A DNA stretch of 64,000 nucleotides from Calothrix brevissima NIES-22 (GTDB lineage Bacteria > Cyanobacteriota > Cyanobacteriia > Cyanobacteriales > Nostocaceae), in the NCBI RefSeq assembly GCF_002367995.1, contig NZ_AP018207.1, positions 2,401,083 to 2,465,082 on the forward strand, written 5' to 3'. This document shows, piece after piece, positions 45,885 through 53,756 of this stretch. The notes under the pieces were generated by a model, which saw only the letters and a list, made by a program, of their open reading frames with translations, was not told the DNA's origin and made no database searches. The stretch's first letter is position 1; each line of letters starts with the position of its first letter. The position numbers were made by a program, and so were the translations under genes.

Positions 45885-46553
45885 TTAATTAATCAGCAAA
45901 CTAGGAGAAGTTAATACAAATACATCCCTTGTTCCTAAAGCATCATTCTCTGGTTTAATGGGAGTAGTAAAGTGGAAAAATTCATGGTCGTTGACTAATA
46001 AAAGCTCGCCGGGATGTAAAACTTTACCAAAAATGGGCTTTTCTTTCTTACCAGTATATAAATGTGTTTCTCCGCCTTGAATATTGTTTCTATCTACAGA
46101 GAAGATACCGATAAAATCTGTACCATCACTATGGATACCTTCAGGTGCAGGATTACCCATATTATCAGGTGAACAGCTAGTTCTAATTTGATGCACTCCT
46201 ATCTCTGCTTCGGGATGAATTTTGCAAGAATCAGTAAATGCGAAAATCATCTCTTTAAAGATGTCGAGTTTAATCATCGCATCATCTAATTCGGCAAACT
46301 CTCTTTTAATATCTCCTACTAAGGGGTTGTATTCTTTGCTTTGAAATAGATAACCATGAGGTAGTTTAATTAACTCATCCCCAGCAACGACAAACCGCGA
46401 TAATCTGCGAGAACGATAATTACCTTTAATATAAGGATCGACAGGCATATCGTTAAAAAATGGTTTAAAACCTTCTAATCTGATGGAATTTACCTTTCTT
46501 AAGGTAAAAAGAAAGGCATATTCTAGTTCCGTTATTCCCCGGACTGTTTGCAT
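45885..46553 (-). CDS. 2OG-Fe(II) dioxygenase, PF10014-like (copy A)
   Basis: A 222-residue protein. The iron site is visible: HxD in GIHSDGTDFIGIF near residue 140 and the distal His in VNDHEFFHFTTPI near 197. It fits the 2OG-Fe_Oxy_2 group, which includes free amino-acid hydroxylases such as L-isoleucine dioxygenase. Substrate not readable. The gene has a near-identical neighbour (copy B, 47030-47698), and both leaders share a long identical stretch with a hairpin, so they arose by tandem duplication. They may have split substrates or expression. Cytosolic. Confidence 0.85.
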   Translation of the reverse strand: MQTVRGITELEYAFLFTLRKVNSIRLEGFKPFFNDMPVDPYIKGNYRSRRLSRFVVAGDELIKLPHGYLFQSKEYNPLVGDIKREFAELDDAMIKLDIFKEMIFAFTDSCKIHPEAEIGVHQIRTSCSPDNMGNPAPEGIHSDGTDFIGIFSVDRNNIQGGETHLYTGKKEKPIFGKVLHPGELLLVNDHEFFHFTTPIKPENDALGTRDVFVLTSPSLLIN

Positions 46554-46580
46554 AGGATTTACCTACTTGCAGATTGCAAT

Positions 46581-46607
46581 CCTCCTAACTTTTTTGATTT
46601 TAGGAGG
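46581..46607 (-). promoter_or_regulatory. Leader hairpin before dioxygenase copy A
   Basis: CCTCCTAA (46581-46588) and TTAGGAGG (46600-46607) form an 8-bp stem in the minus-strand leader; the GATTGCAATC palindrome lies just downstream. The second arm contains AGGAGG, 27 nt from the ATG. Copy B keeps the stem. It could control translation or bind a regulator. Confidence 0.45.
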
Positions 46608-46802
46608 CTGATAAGATCTATTGTATGCTGAGTTTTATTAAAATGTCGTAAAAATAACTACAAAAAATGCCAATCTATGGTAAAGAGATTTTGTGGTATT
46701 CAATCATAGGTAGTTTCTCAAGCAACAGTGCGATCGCACAATCGCTGTTACATTTATCTACATATTATTACTGAGGCATTTTATTGATGTAGCAACTAAA
46801 TA

Positions 46803-46915
46803 AATTAAATTAGATAAATCACTATTAGCCATATTATTTCCTGTTCAACATTAAAAAAGCTGGGTAAATGACTACATTAAATTCCCCAGCTTTGATAGAT
46901 TGTCAAATATTTTAG
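46803..46915 (+). pseudogene. Decayed duplicate of the DUF711 gene end
   Basis: The stretch with TTAGATAAATCA, CATATTATTTCCTGTT, AAAAAAGCTGGGTAAATGAC and TAGATTGTCAAATATTTT lines up with the last bases of the DUF711 gene (about 45492-45600). It has several substitutions and small indels and no open frame. It marks the left edge of the tandem duplication. Confidence 0.8.
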
Positions 46916-47029
46916 CTAAATTAATTATTCCGCCAATTTAAAGTCATTCTAAGTGAGAAAAAAGATGAATCTGTAGGGGTGCAGCTTCCCTTTTTCAATG
47001 ACAATCTATAGTTATATTATTTAATACTA

Positions 47030-47698
47030 TTAATGAGAAAGTAAACTAGGAGAAGTTAGTACAAAAACATCCCATGTTCCTTGCTCTGGAATCTCTGGTT
47101 TAATGGGAGCAGCATAATGGAAAAATTCATTGTCATTTAGCAATAAAAGTTCTCCAGGATTGAGAATTTTACTAAAAATTTGTTTTTCCTTCTTGCCAGT
47201 GTATAAACGTGTTTCGCCACCGACGATATTATGTCGATTAACAGAGAAGATGCCGATAAAATCTGTACCATCACTATGGATACCTTCAGGCGCAGGATTA
47301 CCCATATTCTCAGGCGAACAGCTAATTCTAATCTGATGTACTCCTATTTCTGCTTCTGGATGAAGTTTACATGAATCAGTAAATGCGAAAACCAAGCTTT
47401 TAAATATATCCAGTTCTATCAGCGCATCATCTAATTCTGCAAACTCTCTTTTAATATCTCCCATTAATGGATTGTAATCTTTGCTTTGATAGAAATAACC
47501 GTGAGGTAGTTTAACTAATTTATCTCCCAAAACTGTAAATCTGGATAATCTTCGCGAGCGATAATTTCCTTTAATATAAGGGTCTACAGGTAAATTATTA
47601 AAAAATGGTTTAAACCCTTCTAACTTGATTGAATTTACCTTTCTTAGGGTAAACAGAAAGGCATATTCTAATTCCGTCACTCCCTGGACTGTTTGCAT
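47030..47698 (-). CDS. 2OG-Fe(II) dioxygenase, PF10014-like (copy B)
   Basis: A 222-residue paralogue of copy A with the same length and the same HSDGTDF and NDNEFFHYAAPI iron-site regions (D-H to D-N change just before the distal His). Most differences are conservative. The start MQTVQGVTELEYAF matches copy A's start. Same strand as copy A and upstream of it in transcription order. The leader keeps the CCTCCTAA/TTAGGAGG stem. Substrate unknown; an amino acid or a small metabolite is likely from the family. Confidence 0.85.
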   Translation of the reverse strand: MQTVQGVTELEYAFLFTLRKVNSIKLEGFKPFFNNLPVDPYIKGNYRSRRLSRFTVLGDKLVKLPHGYFYQSKDYNPLMGDIKREFAELDDALIELDIFKSLVFAFTDSCKLHPEAEIGVHQIRISCSPENMGNPAPEGIHSDGTDFIGIFSVNRHNIVGGETRLYTGKKEKQIFSKILNPGELLLLNDNEFFHYAAPIKPEIPEQGTWDVFVLTSPSLLSH

Positions 47699-48321
47699 AG
47701 GATTTACCTACTTGCAGATTGCAACCCTCCTAACTTTTTTGATTTTAGGAGGCTGATAAGCGCTATTGTATGCTGAGTTTTATTAAACTAGCGTGAAAAT
47801 AAATACAAAAAATGCCAAACTATGGTAAAGAGAATTTCTTCCTAAAGTTGTACTCAAAAAGTAAAAATAGTCATCCTTTAGAGCTTGACTAAATAGGCAA
47901 ATACTTTCCTAAAGTTACTTATAATTAGTCACCATGAACAACTTGACAGCATTTTCACTGTCTGATACTTTAAAATCAGTGCCGAAAACCAAGGCCAACT
48001 TCATATCTGGTTTGTAAACCACAGTCGCGTTCATTAGTAGCCAGCCTTTAAAAAGGTCGAAGGTGATACCAAGATTCTTTAAATAGGTGGAAAATAATTT
48101 TGAACAATGGCTAAAAGCTTCAGAAAAAAATTGGACAGACCGCAAAATAGGCTCGGCTAGAGCCAAATTTACGCCTGTGGACAAGAAGGAGCCGACTCCC
48201 TTGGTGGAAGCAGGAAGCAGACCCTCTAAAGAAAACTTTAGTTGAATGGCGAAGCTTAGATAAGTTTAGCCAAGTTTTGTATAGCAGGTAAACTTGTGTA
48301 GCTCTTAATCATCTCTTTGCT
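47699..48321. other. Intergenic region with duplicated leader and possible TnpB-tail relic
   Basis: Starts with the leader of copy B (to about 47835), then AT-rich DNA, then the possible transposon relic at 48078-48250. A minus-strand frame at 47915-48184 opens at TTG, has no SD, and is not counted as a gene. Confidence 0.6.
48078..48250 (+). mobile_element. Possible relic of an IS200/IS605-type TnpB end
   Basis: The plus strand has a short open frame (GTG at 48078) ending near 48250. It contains FTPVDKKEPTPLVEAGSRP, which resembles the C-terminal tail I associate with cyanobacterial TnpB proteins. Nothing of the RuvC catalytic motifs or zinc finger is present. If correct, it is a terminal scrap of an IS605-family element. 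The match is from memory of the tail pattern only. Confidence 0.35.
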
Positions 48322-48345
48322 GTGATGCAGGAGATTTTCACAATT

Positions 48346-49068
48346 ATGGATTGGCTCTATCGCTACCCAACTTTATATCCTGGAATTTTACTAAAGCGCT
48401 ACAAGCGCTTTTTTGCTGATGTGCAGCTATTAAATGGTGAAATAGTAACAGCACATTGTCCCAATACCGGGCCGATGACTGGAGTATCTACTGTTGGTAG
48501 TGCGGTACAACTTTCTCAAAGTGCTAATCCGAAACGCAAATTAGCTTACACTTTAGAATTAATTCAGGTGGATGATAATTATCCTACTTGGGTAGGGGTG
48601 AATACTGCTTTACCAAATCAGATAGTTAAGTTGGCTTTAGCGAGATATTTATTCCCGGAGTTGGGTGAATATAGTCACATCAAAGGTGAAGTAGTTTATG
48701 GACAAGATAAAAAAAGTCGCGTGGATTTTTTCTTAACAGGAAGTGATGGGGAACGTCCAATATATTTAGAAGTCAAAAATACAACTTGGTGTCAAGGTAG
48801 TTTAGCAATCTTCCCCGATACGGAAACAACTAGGGGACAAAAACACCTACGGGAACTGATGGCGCTGTTACCTCAAAGTCGTGCAGTAATGCTGTACTTT
48901 ATTAATCGCGGCGATTGTACAGAGTTTGCCCCTGGTGATACTACAGACCCTGTATATGGTAAGTTGTTACGGGATGCGATCGCTCTCGGTTTAGAAGTAT
49001 TACCCTGTCGTTTTGATATCTCTCCAGAGGGGATACGCTATTTAGGTTTAGCAAAACTCAAAATCTGA
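48346..49068 (+). CDS. sfsA: SfsA, sugar fermentation stimulation family protein
   Basis: About 240 residues from the ATG at 48346, chosen because MDWLYRYPTLYPGILLKRY matches the usual family start better than the extra eight codons upstream. Signature segments: LLNGEIVTAHCPNTGPMTG, SRVDFFLTG, IYLEVKNTTWCQG, FPDTETTRGQKHLREL, and FINRGDCTEFAPG near the end. The acidic residues and Lys of the VDFFL/LEVKN pattern give a nuclease-like fold. The cellular role is not settled in the family. Plus-strand, followed 105 bp later by the topoisomerase gene. Confidence 0.93.
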   Translation: MDWLYRYPTLYPGILLKRYKRFFADVQLLNGEIVTAHCPNTGPMTGVSTVGSAVQLSQSANPKRKLAYTLELIQVDDNYPTWVGVNTALPNQIVKLALARYLFPELGEYSHIKGEVVYGQDKKSRVDFFLTGSDGERPIYLEVKNTTWCQGSLAIFPDTETTRGQKHLRELMALLPQSRAVMLYFINRGDCTEFAPGDTTDPVYGKLLRDAIALGLEVLPCRFDISPEGIRYLGLAKLKI

Positions 49069-49173
49069 TTCTAAGATACCCCGACTTATCAGAATGGGGA
49101 AAATATAGTACATTTGTACTAAATATATGATAAAAAGTTGTATCAGTAATACAGCATCTTAAAAGCGGGTGCT

Positions 49174-51333
49174 ATGCCTAAACGCCTTTTAGTAGTCGAA
49201 TCTCCCGGTAAAGTCAAAAAACTCAGTGAAATTCTCGGTGCTGAGTGGATTGTGCGCGCCAGTTGCGGACATATTCGCGAACTCAGTGACCAAGGTGAAG
49301 ATGCGCTAGGATTTAGTATGGATGGGAGTCACGTACAATGTAACTATGTCCCCCGTGATCAACGTTCTAAAGAAACTATTCAGCAATTGAAGACTGTAGC
49401 CAAACAAGTCAGTGAAGTAATATTAGCTACAGACCCAGACCGAGAAGGGGAAACAATTGCTTGGCATTTGAAAGAAGTGCTAGGTTTAAGAGAAGCCAAG
49501 CGCGTAGTTTATACAGAAATTACCGCCTCGGCGGTGCGTAGTGCGATCGCAAATCCGCGCAAACTTGACTTAAATTTAGTAGGTGCGGGTTTGTGTCGAG
49601 ATTGTTTAGATAAATTAGTCGGTTATAAAGGTAGTCCCTTAGTTTGGGCGTTAAATAATGGTGCTAAGAGTGTCGGCAGAGTTCAAAGTGCCACATTACA
49701 CCTAATATGTCAGCGAGAACGCGAGATACAATCTTTTGTACCCCAAGATTACTGGAGTGTCTGGGTAGATTATGCAGAGGGGTTTCGGGCGTTTTATCTG
49801 GGAACGGCGAATGCACCTCAAGAAACTCAGCAGGAAACAGAAGTACATGATGATACCAAAATTAATAATCAAACAACACCAGAATCAACGCGGGTACTTT
49901 CCGAAGCTGAAGCTAACCGCTTAGTGGAAGAAGCGAAACGCCATCCCCACCAAGTTGTGCAATATGAGGGGAAAATCAATAACCGCCAACCACCACCAGC
50001 TTTTATCACTTCTACTTTGCAACAAGCTGCGGGTTCGCGATTGCGATTTACGCCAGAAAAAACCATGCAGGTAGCGCAAAAACTTTATGAAGCTGGTTTA
50101 ATTACCTATATGCGCACAGATTCGGTGATGTTAAGTCCAGAATTTTGTGAAAGTGCGCGACAGTGGTTAGAACAAAACGATCCGCAAAATGTCCCCCAGC
50201 GTACTGCTAGACATCGTAGCAGTAAAACTGCCCAAGAAGCTCATGAAGCGATTCGCCCTACCGATGTCTTTCGCCCTTCCGCAGAGTTACGAGTGCAATT
50301 GCCTGCTGACGAGTTTAACTTATATGTTTTAATTTGGAAAAGAGCGATCGCATCTCAATGTCGCCCAGCCCAATTACGCAAAACCAAAGTTATTACAAAA
50401 TCTGGGGAAATTTTCTGGCAAGCTAGAGGGCAAGTAGTGGAATTTTTAGGCTATGCACGCTACTGGCCGAATTTGGGTAAGGATACCATTTTACCAGCCT
50501 TACAACAGGGACAAATGCTAACTTTAGCCGATGCCGGTCACGAGAAAAAGCAAACCCAACCGCCACCACGCTACAGCGAACCCAAATTAGTGCAATTAAT
50601 GGAGCGTAAAGGCATAGGTCGCCCTAGTACCTATTCTCCCACCATTGCCACATTGAAAAAGCGAGATTATATCCAAGTCACAAAAGAAATTATTCAGCCA
50701 ACAGCATTAGGGTTAGAAGTTGACGTTTTCTTACAAAAAGCCCTACCCGATCTACTTGAAGCAGAATTTACTGCGAAAATGGAAGATGCCCTAGATGCGA
50801 TCGCATCAGGAAAACAACCTTGGCAGCAATATCTCACCAGTTGGAATCAAAATTATTTTGCACCAGCCTTAGCCAAAGCTAAAACTGTAGCTGTAACTTC
50901 AGGGAATGGAAGCAAAACTGCTGCTGTTGCTGAACGTAAATTTGAAACTTCTCGAACTCGTTGCCCGGATTGTAATAATTGTCTCGCCAAAATTCCTAGC
51001 AGTAAAGTTAAAAAGAAATACTTTTTGAAATGTCAGAGTGGCTGTGAAAATATAGTCTTATTTTGGAACGAATTGAAAAAAGCTTGGGAAGCACCGCGCA
51101 GTCAAGAAAAAGCCACCAAGGAAGAAAAGCCTCCCAGCAAAATTACCACATATTCCTGTCCGGTATGTAAGAAGTTTTTAGAGGAATATAGTTACATCAA
51201 AGATGGACAAAGTAAAATTATGTTGCGCTGTTCTCAACCTCAGTCACGCCAGGATAAAAAGCATAAAGATGTGGCTTTTTTTCATACGCAAAAAGGTTGG
51301 TGGAGTCCTAAATATGGCGAATTGAAATCTTGA
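49174..51333 (+). CDS. topA: Type IA DNA topoisomerase, divergent
   Basis: A 719-residue enzyme that relaxes negative supercoils. The Toprim domain is at residues 1-120 (LLVVESPGKVKKL, ILATDPDREGETIAWHL). The catalytic Tyr is residue 312 in LITYMRTDS. The EAHEAIRPTD region is intact. The C-terminus has two Cys4-type zinc-ribbon segments (RCPDCNNCLAKIP with a later CQSGC, and SCPVCKKFLEEY). In the motif that normally reads ARRILDRxVGYxxSPLLW this protein has CRDCLDKLVGYKGSPLVWAL, so it is divergent. It is likely a second topoisomerase I beside a housekeeping one. It stands alone after sfsA. Confidence 0.9.
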   Translation: MPKRLLVVESPGKVKKLSEILGAEWIVRASCGHIRELSDQGEDALGFSMDGSHVQCNYVPRDQRSKETIQQLKTVAKQVSEVILATDPDREGETIAWHLKEVLGLREAKRVVYTEITASAVRSAIANPRKLDLNLVGAGLCRDCLDKLVGYKGSPLVWALNNGAKSVGRVQSATLHLICQREREIQSFVPQDYWSVWVDYAEGFRAFYLGTANAPQETQQETEVHDDTKINNQTTPESTRVLSEAEANRLVEEAKRHPHQVVQYEGKINNRQPPPAFITSTLQQAAGSRLRFTPEKTMQVAQKLYEAGLITYMRTDSVMLSPEFCESARQWLEQNDPQNVPQRTARHRSSKTAQEAHEAIRPTDVFRPSAELRVQLPADEFNLYVLIWKRAIASQCRPAQLRKTKVITKSGEIFWQARGQVVEFLGYARYWPNLGKDTILPALQQGQMLTLADAGHEKKQTQPPPRYSEPKLVQLMERKGIGRPSTYSPTIATLKKRDYIQVTKEIIQPTALGLEVDVFLQKALPDLLEAEFTAKMEDALDAIASGKQPWQQYLTSWNQNYFAPALAKAKTVAVTSGNGSKTAAVAERKFETSRTRCPDCNNCLAKIPSSKVKKKYFLKCQSGCENIVLFWNELKKAWEAPRSQEKATKEEKPPSKITTYSCPVCKKFLEEYSYIKDGQSKIMLRCSQPQSRQDKKHKDVAFFHTQKGWWSPKYGELKS

Positions 51334-51476
51334 GAATGAAGGGTATGTAACTCTTGGCGTCCTTGGCGTCTTGGCGGTATAAAATTTAAACGCAAAGGAA
51401 CGCAAAGGTACGCGCAAAGGTACGCAGAGAATTGGTGATGAATTAATGTTTAAGCACACAGAGAGGAAATAAAAGA

Positions 51477-52043
51477 CTAAGGAATCGGCCACCAGCGCAA
51501 AGTATGATGTAAGCGCGATCGCTCGTTTAACCGCCACCAAACTGCTAAAGTTAATTGGCGAGATATCTTTTCTGTAGTTCCCAGCTTGTCAACAGGGTAA
51601 AGAAACCAGCACACCCGCAAACAGCGCGGAGAATCATAAGCTAACAGCCAAGCTTTTTCATAACGCAGCAAATCCCTTACCCAAACCGGCTCAATCTTCT
51701 GGGTTTGGATGAAATTAGCAAATGCGATCGCATCTAGACGATGTTTCTTGATACCCTGGGGTATATAAGTTTCCGCATATCGCCAAAATAAATCGTTGAA
51801 ATTTTTACCCAATACCTTTGCAGTACCTGGTAATAGTTCGCGCACTTCTCCTAACCGTTTCCATTTGAGAGAATTCGCAAACATATTTATCTGTTGGCTA
51901 GAAATTGTCGCTAATTCCTGTATCTGTGGTTCAGTTAATCCCAACTCTGCGCCCACACTTTGCGGATTAGCAAAAAAACGCTGTCTCAATTGCGAATTAG
52001 TATAAAGTTGGGCTAAAACTTGCTGTGTTTGTGCTAAACCCAT
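51477..52043 (-). CDS. Partner protein of the MNIO (DUF692) enzyme
   Basis: A 188-residue protein whose start codon overlaps the end of the MNIO gene by 10 bp, so translation is coupled. Residues 1-60 (ANPQSVGAELGLTEPQIQEL) are helical with a receptor-like pattern. The middle has LGKNFNDLFWRYAETYIPQG and the C-terminal half is Trp/Arg-rich. MNIO enzymes need a partner that recruits the peptide substrate (as in MbnC, TglB or HvfC), and this gene is in the right place for that. I do not recognise its own family with certainty. Cytosolic. Inferred role: substrate recognition. Confidence 0.7.
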   Translation of the reverse strand: MGLAQTQQVLAQLYTNSQLRQRFFANPQSVGAELGLTEPQIQELATISSQQINMFANSLKWKRLGEVRELLPGTAKVLGKNFNDLFWRYAETYIPQGIKKHRLDAIAFANFIQTQKIEPVWVRDLLRYEKAWLLAYDSPRCLRVCWFLYPVDKLGTTEKISRQLTLAVWWRLNERSRLHHTLRWWPIP

Positions 52044-52870
52044 CGCTGATGACTCCTACCGATTTCTCTAGCTTGTTGTAGTTCTCCCACTAAGTCGCTA
52101 AATAATGGCAAATTTTCATCTCTTTCCAACACAATCCCTTTGACTGGAACCTGAGCAACAACTCTATCCATCAATTGCCAAACTTCCACCGGGGTAGATT
52201 GAGAATGACTGTCAATCAATACACCATCATGCCAATGTCCGCCAACAAAATGCAACTGAACTATCCGTTCTAAAGGTAATTGACTGAGAAAATCATCCAC
52301 GTTATAGCCGTGATTGACAGCATTAGTATGTAGGTTTGTCACATCTAACAGCAAGCCACAATCAGCACGTTCTACTATTTCCGCTAAAAACTGAGCTTCT
52401 GTCATCTCCGCACCGGGAAGCGTCACCATATAAGTGATATTTTCCACAATAAACGGCACATCAATCCAACGCCGCACTTCAGCTATATTCCGACAGACAA
52501 CTTCCACTGCTTCTTGGGTATAAGGTAGGGGTGATAAATGTCCGATATCCACCCCACCAGCTTGAGTAAAACAAATATGTTCGCTCCACCAAGGCGGGTT
52601 AAGCTGTTTCACTAGTGCTGCTAGTTTCCGCAAATAATCTACATCCAAACCTTCAGCACTACCCAATGATAAATTAATAGCATGGGGAATTATCGGGAAA
52701 TGCGCCGCCAGTAGTTCTAATTCCTGTTGTTTGTGCCAAGGTGAATCTAGATAATGTTCAGCAACAATTTCCAGAAAATCTACTTGCTGGCGGTTAAGAA
52801 ACAAATCGCTTTTAAATGGTTGGCGAAAACCTAACCCTGCGCCTAAAGTTGGAAGCTGAGATAATATCAT
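52034..52870 (-). CDS. DUF692/MNIO-family multinuclear iron oxidase
   Basis: A 278-residue TIM-barrel enzyme of the DUF692/MNIO family, which oxidises Cys or other residues in ribosomal peptides (MbnB, TglH and ChrH are members). Likely iron ligands line up: His63 (PHAINLSLG), His98 (WWSEHICF), Glu143 (VENITY), Asp176/Asn179/His181 (DVTNLHTNA), His207, Asp220 and His222 (LIDSHS), and Glu249 (ERDENLP). Coupled to the partner protein gene by 10 bp. About 890 bp upstream on the same strand is a membrane protein with a nine-cysteine tail, the natural candidate substrate. A toxin-antitoxin pair lies between. Confidence 0.9.
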   Translation of the reverse strand: MILSQLPTLGAGLGFRQPFKSDLFLNRQQVDFLEIVAEHYLDSPWHKQQELELLAAHFPIIPHAINLSLGSAEGLDVDYLRKLAALVKQLNPPWWSEHICFTQAGGVDIGHLSPLPYTQEAVEVVCRNIAEVRRWIDVPFIVENITYMVTLPGAEMTEAQFLAEIVERADCGLLLDVTNLHTNAVNHGYNVDDFLSQLPLERIVQLHFVGGHWHDGVLIDSHSQSTPVEVWQLMDRVVAQVPVKGIVLERDENLPLFSDLVGELQQAREIGRSHQRWV

Positions 52871-52897
52871 TTCCGGTTGAAGACTGAATCGTTTTAT

Positions 52898-53200
52898 TTA
52901 CTCATCATCTACATCTGTAAATATAGATTTTAAATCGCGGTAACCGTTAATCACGCGCACAATCACAATACTATCTTCAAATACACGGTAAAATATAATG
53001 TAGCCATCTATAGGTATTCCTCTGAGGTTTGGATCAAAAGCAGCGTAACTTCTGCCTATATTTGGAAATTGTGTTAAGTACTGACATTTTTTGTTGAATT
53101 CTTGTGCAAATCGTTCCCCTGCATCAATATTGCGGCTTAAAAAATAATCTAAAATCTCCTCTAAATCTTGAGTTGCTTCTTTGGCTATAACGTATCGCAT
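52898..53200 (-). CDS. RelE/ParE-family toxin
   Basis: A 100-residue small basic protein. The motif LEEILDYFLSRN with AGERFAQEFNKKCQYL and YRVFEDSIVIVRVINGYRDL gives the RelE/ParE fold. The RVINGYRDL end is typical of ParE toxins, which block DNA gyrase, though some members act as RNases. Its start overlaps the antitoxin stop by one base (TAATG). The pair sits between the MNIO enzyme and its possible substrate gene on the same strand, so it may be an insertion in that locus. Confidence 0.87.
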   Translation of the reverse strand: MRYVIAKEATQDLEEILDYFLSRNIDAGERFAQEFNKKCQYLTQFPNIGRSYAAFDPNLRGIPIDGYIIFYRVFEDSIVIVRVINGYRDLKSIFTDVDDE

Positions 53201-53466
53201 TACCCTTGATTCTCACGCGCTTTTCGTATTTTCTCAGTTAATCGCGCCATTACTACTTCACCATCAACTACTTCTCCACGTTCAATTTGAGCAAGTCCAA
53301 TCGCTATTTTTTGACGGGTTTCTTCTTCCCATTCTTGATAGCCTTTTTCCCATTCTTCCAGTAGTTTTAGAGCCTTGGCGATGACATCGTCCGCATTCTC
53401 ATATCTACCAGTTGCCATTTGCGCTTGAATAAATTGCTCGTGTTCGGGTTTAAGTTGAATATACAT
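53200..53466 (-). CDS. ParD-type antitoxin
   Basis: About 88 residues from the ATG at 53466; the frame runs eight codons further but the family start is MYIQLKPEHEQFIQ. The N-terminal ribbon-helix-helix (LKPEHEQFIQAQMATGRYENADDVIAKAL) is ParD/CopG-like for DNA binding, and the Glu-rich tail should wrap the toxin. It is transcribed just before the toxin gene and autoregulation is expected. Length and layout fit the family. Confidence 0.85.
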   Translation of the reverse strand: MYIQLKPEHEQFIQAQMATGRYENADDVIAKALKLLEEWEKGYQEWEEETRQKIAIGLAQIERGEVVDGEVVMARLTEKIRKARENQG

Positions 53467-53756
53467 ATTTTCTAACTTGAAAATGGGCATAGGGCATAGG
53501 GCATTGGGGATAGGAAAGATAGATTTTCATGCCTGATTGTGCCAAAATTTGGTATCAATGACTAACTTGAGATAATTAGTACCATCTTTTGCAACCTTCT
53601 CCAAGTTGTTGCCCTGATACAATCAACGGAAACATAGCTTTTGTTACCTTAATTGTATCTAATTGCTTGCATTGTAGTGTTTCGTCGCGTCCAGCGTTAT
53701 GCACCCCTCCCTTAACGAAGTCGGGAGGGGATTTTTGCCCATTTGCTTAAATTTTG

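Larger units (their letters stand above)
46554..47029. other. Duplicated intergenic region with DUF711 relic
   Basis: The first 140 bp are the leader of dioxygenase copy A, matched by 47699-47835. The later part (about 46803-46915) resembles the end of the DUF711 gene, including TAGATTGTCAAATATTT, with many changes and stops. No intact gene. A GCGATCGC site lies near 46731. Confidence 0.75.

Noticed and set aside
47915-48184. 89-codon minus-strand frame
   Set aside because: Opens at TTG without SD and overlaps the possible TnpB-tail frame on the other strand. It has some protein-like beta pattern at its end, so a decayed gene cannot be ruled out, but I cannot support a product.
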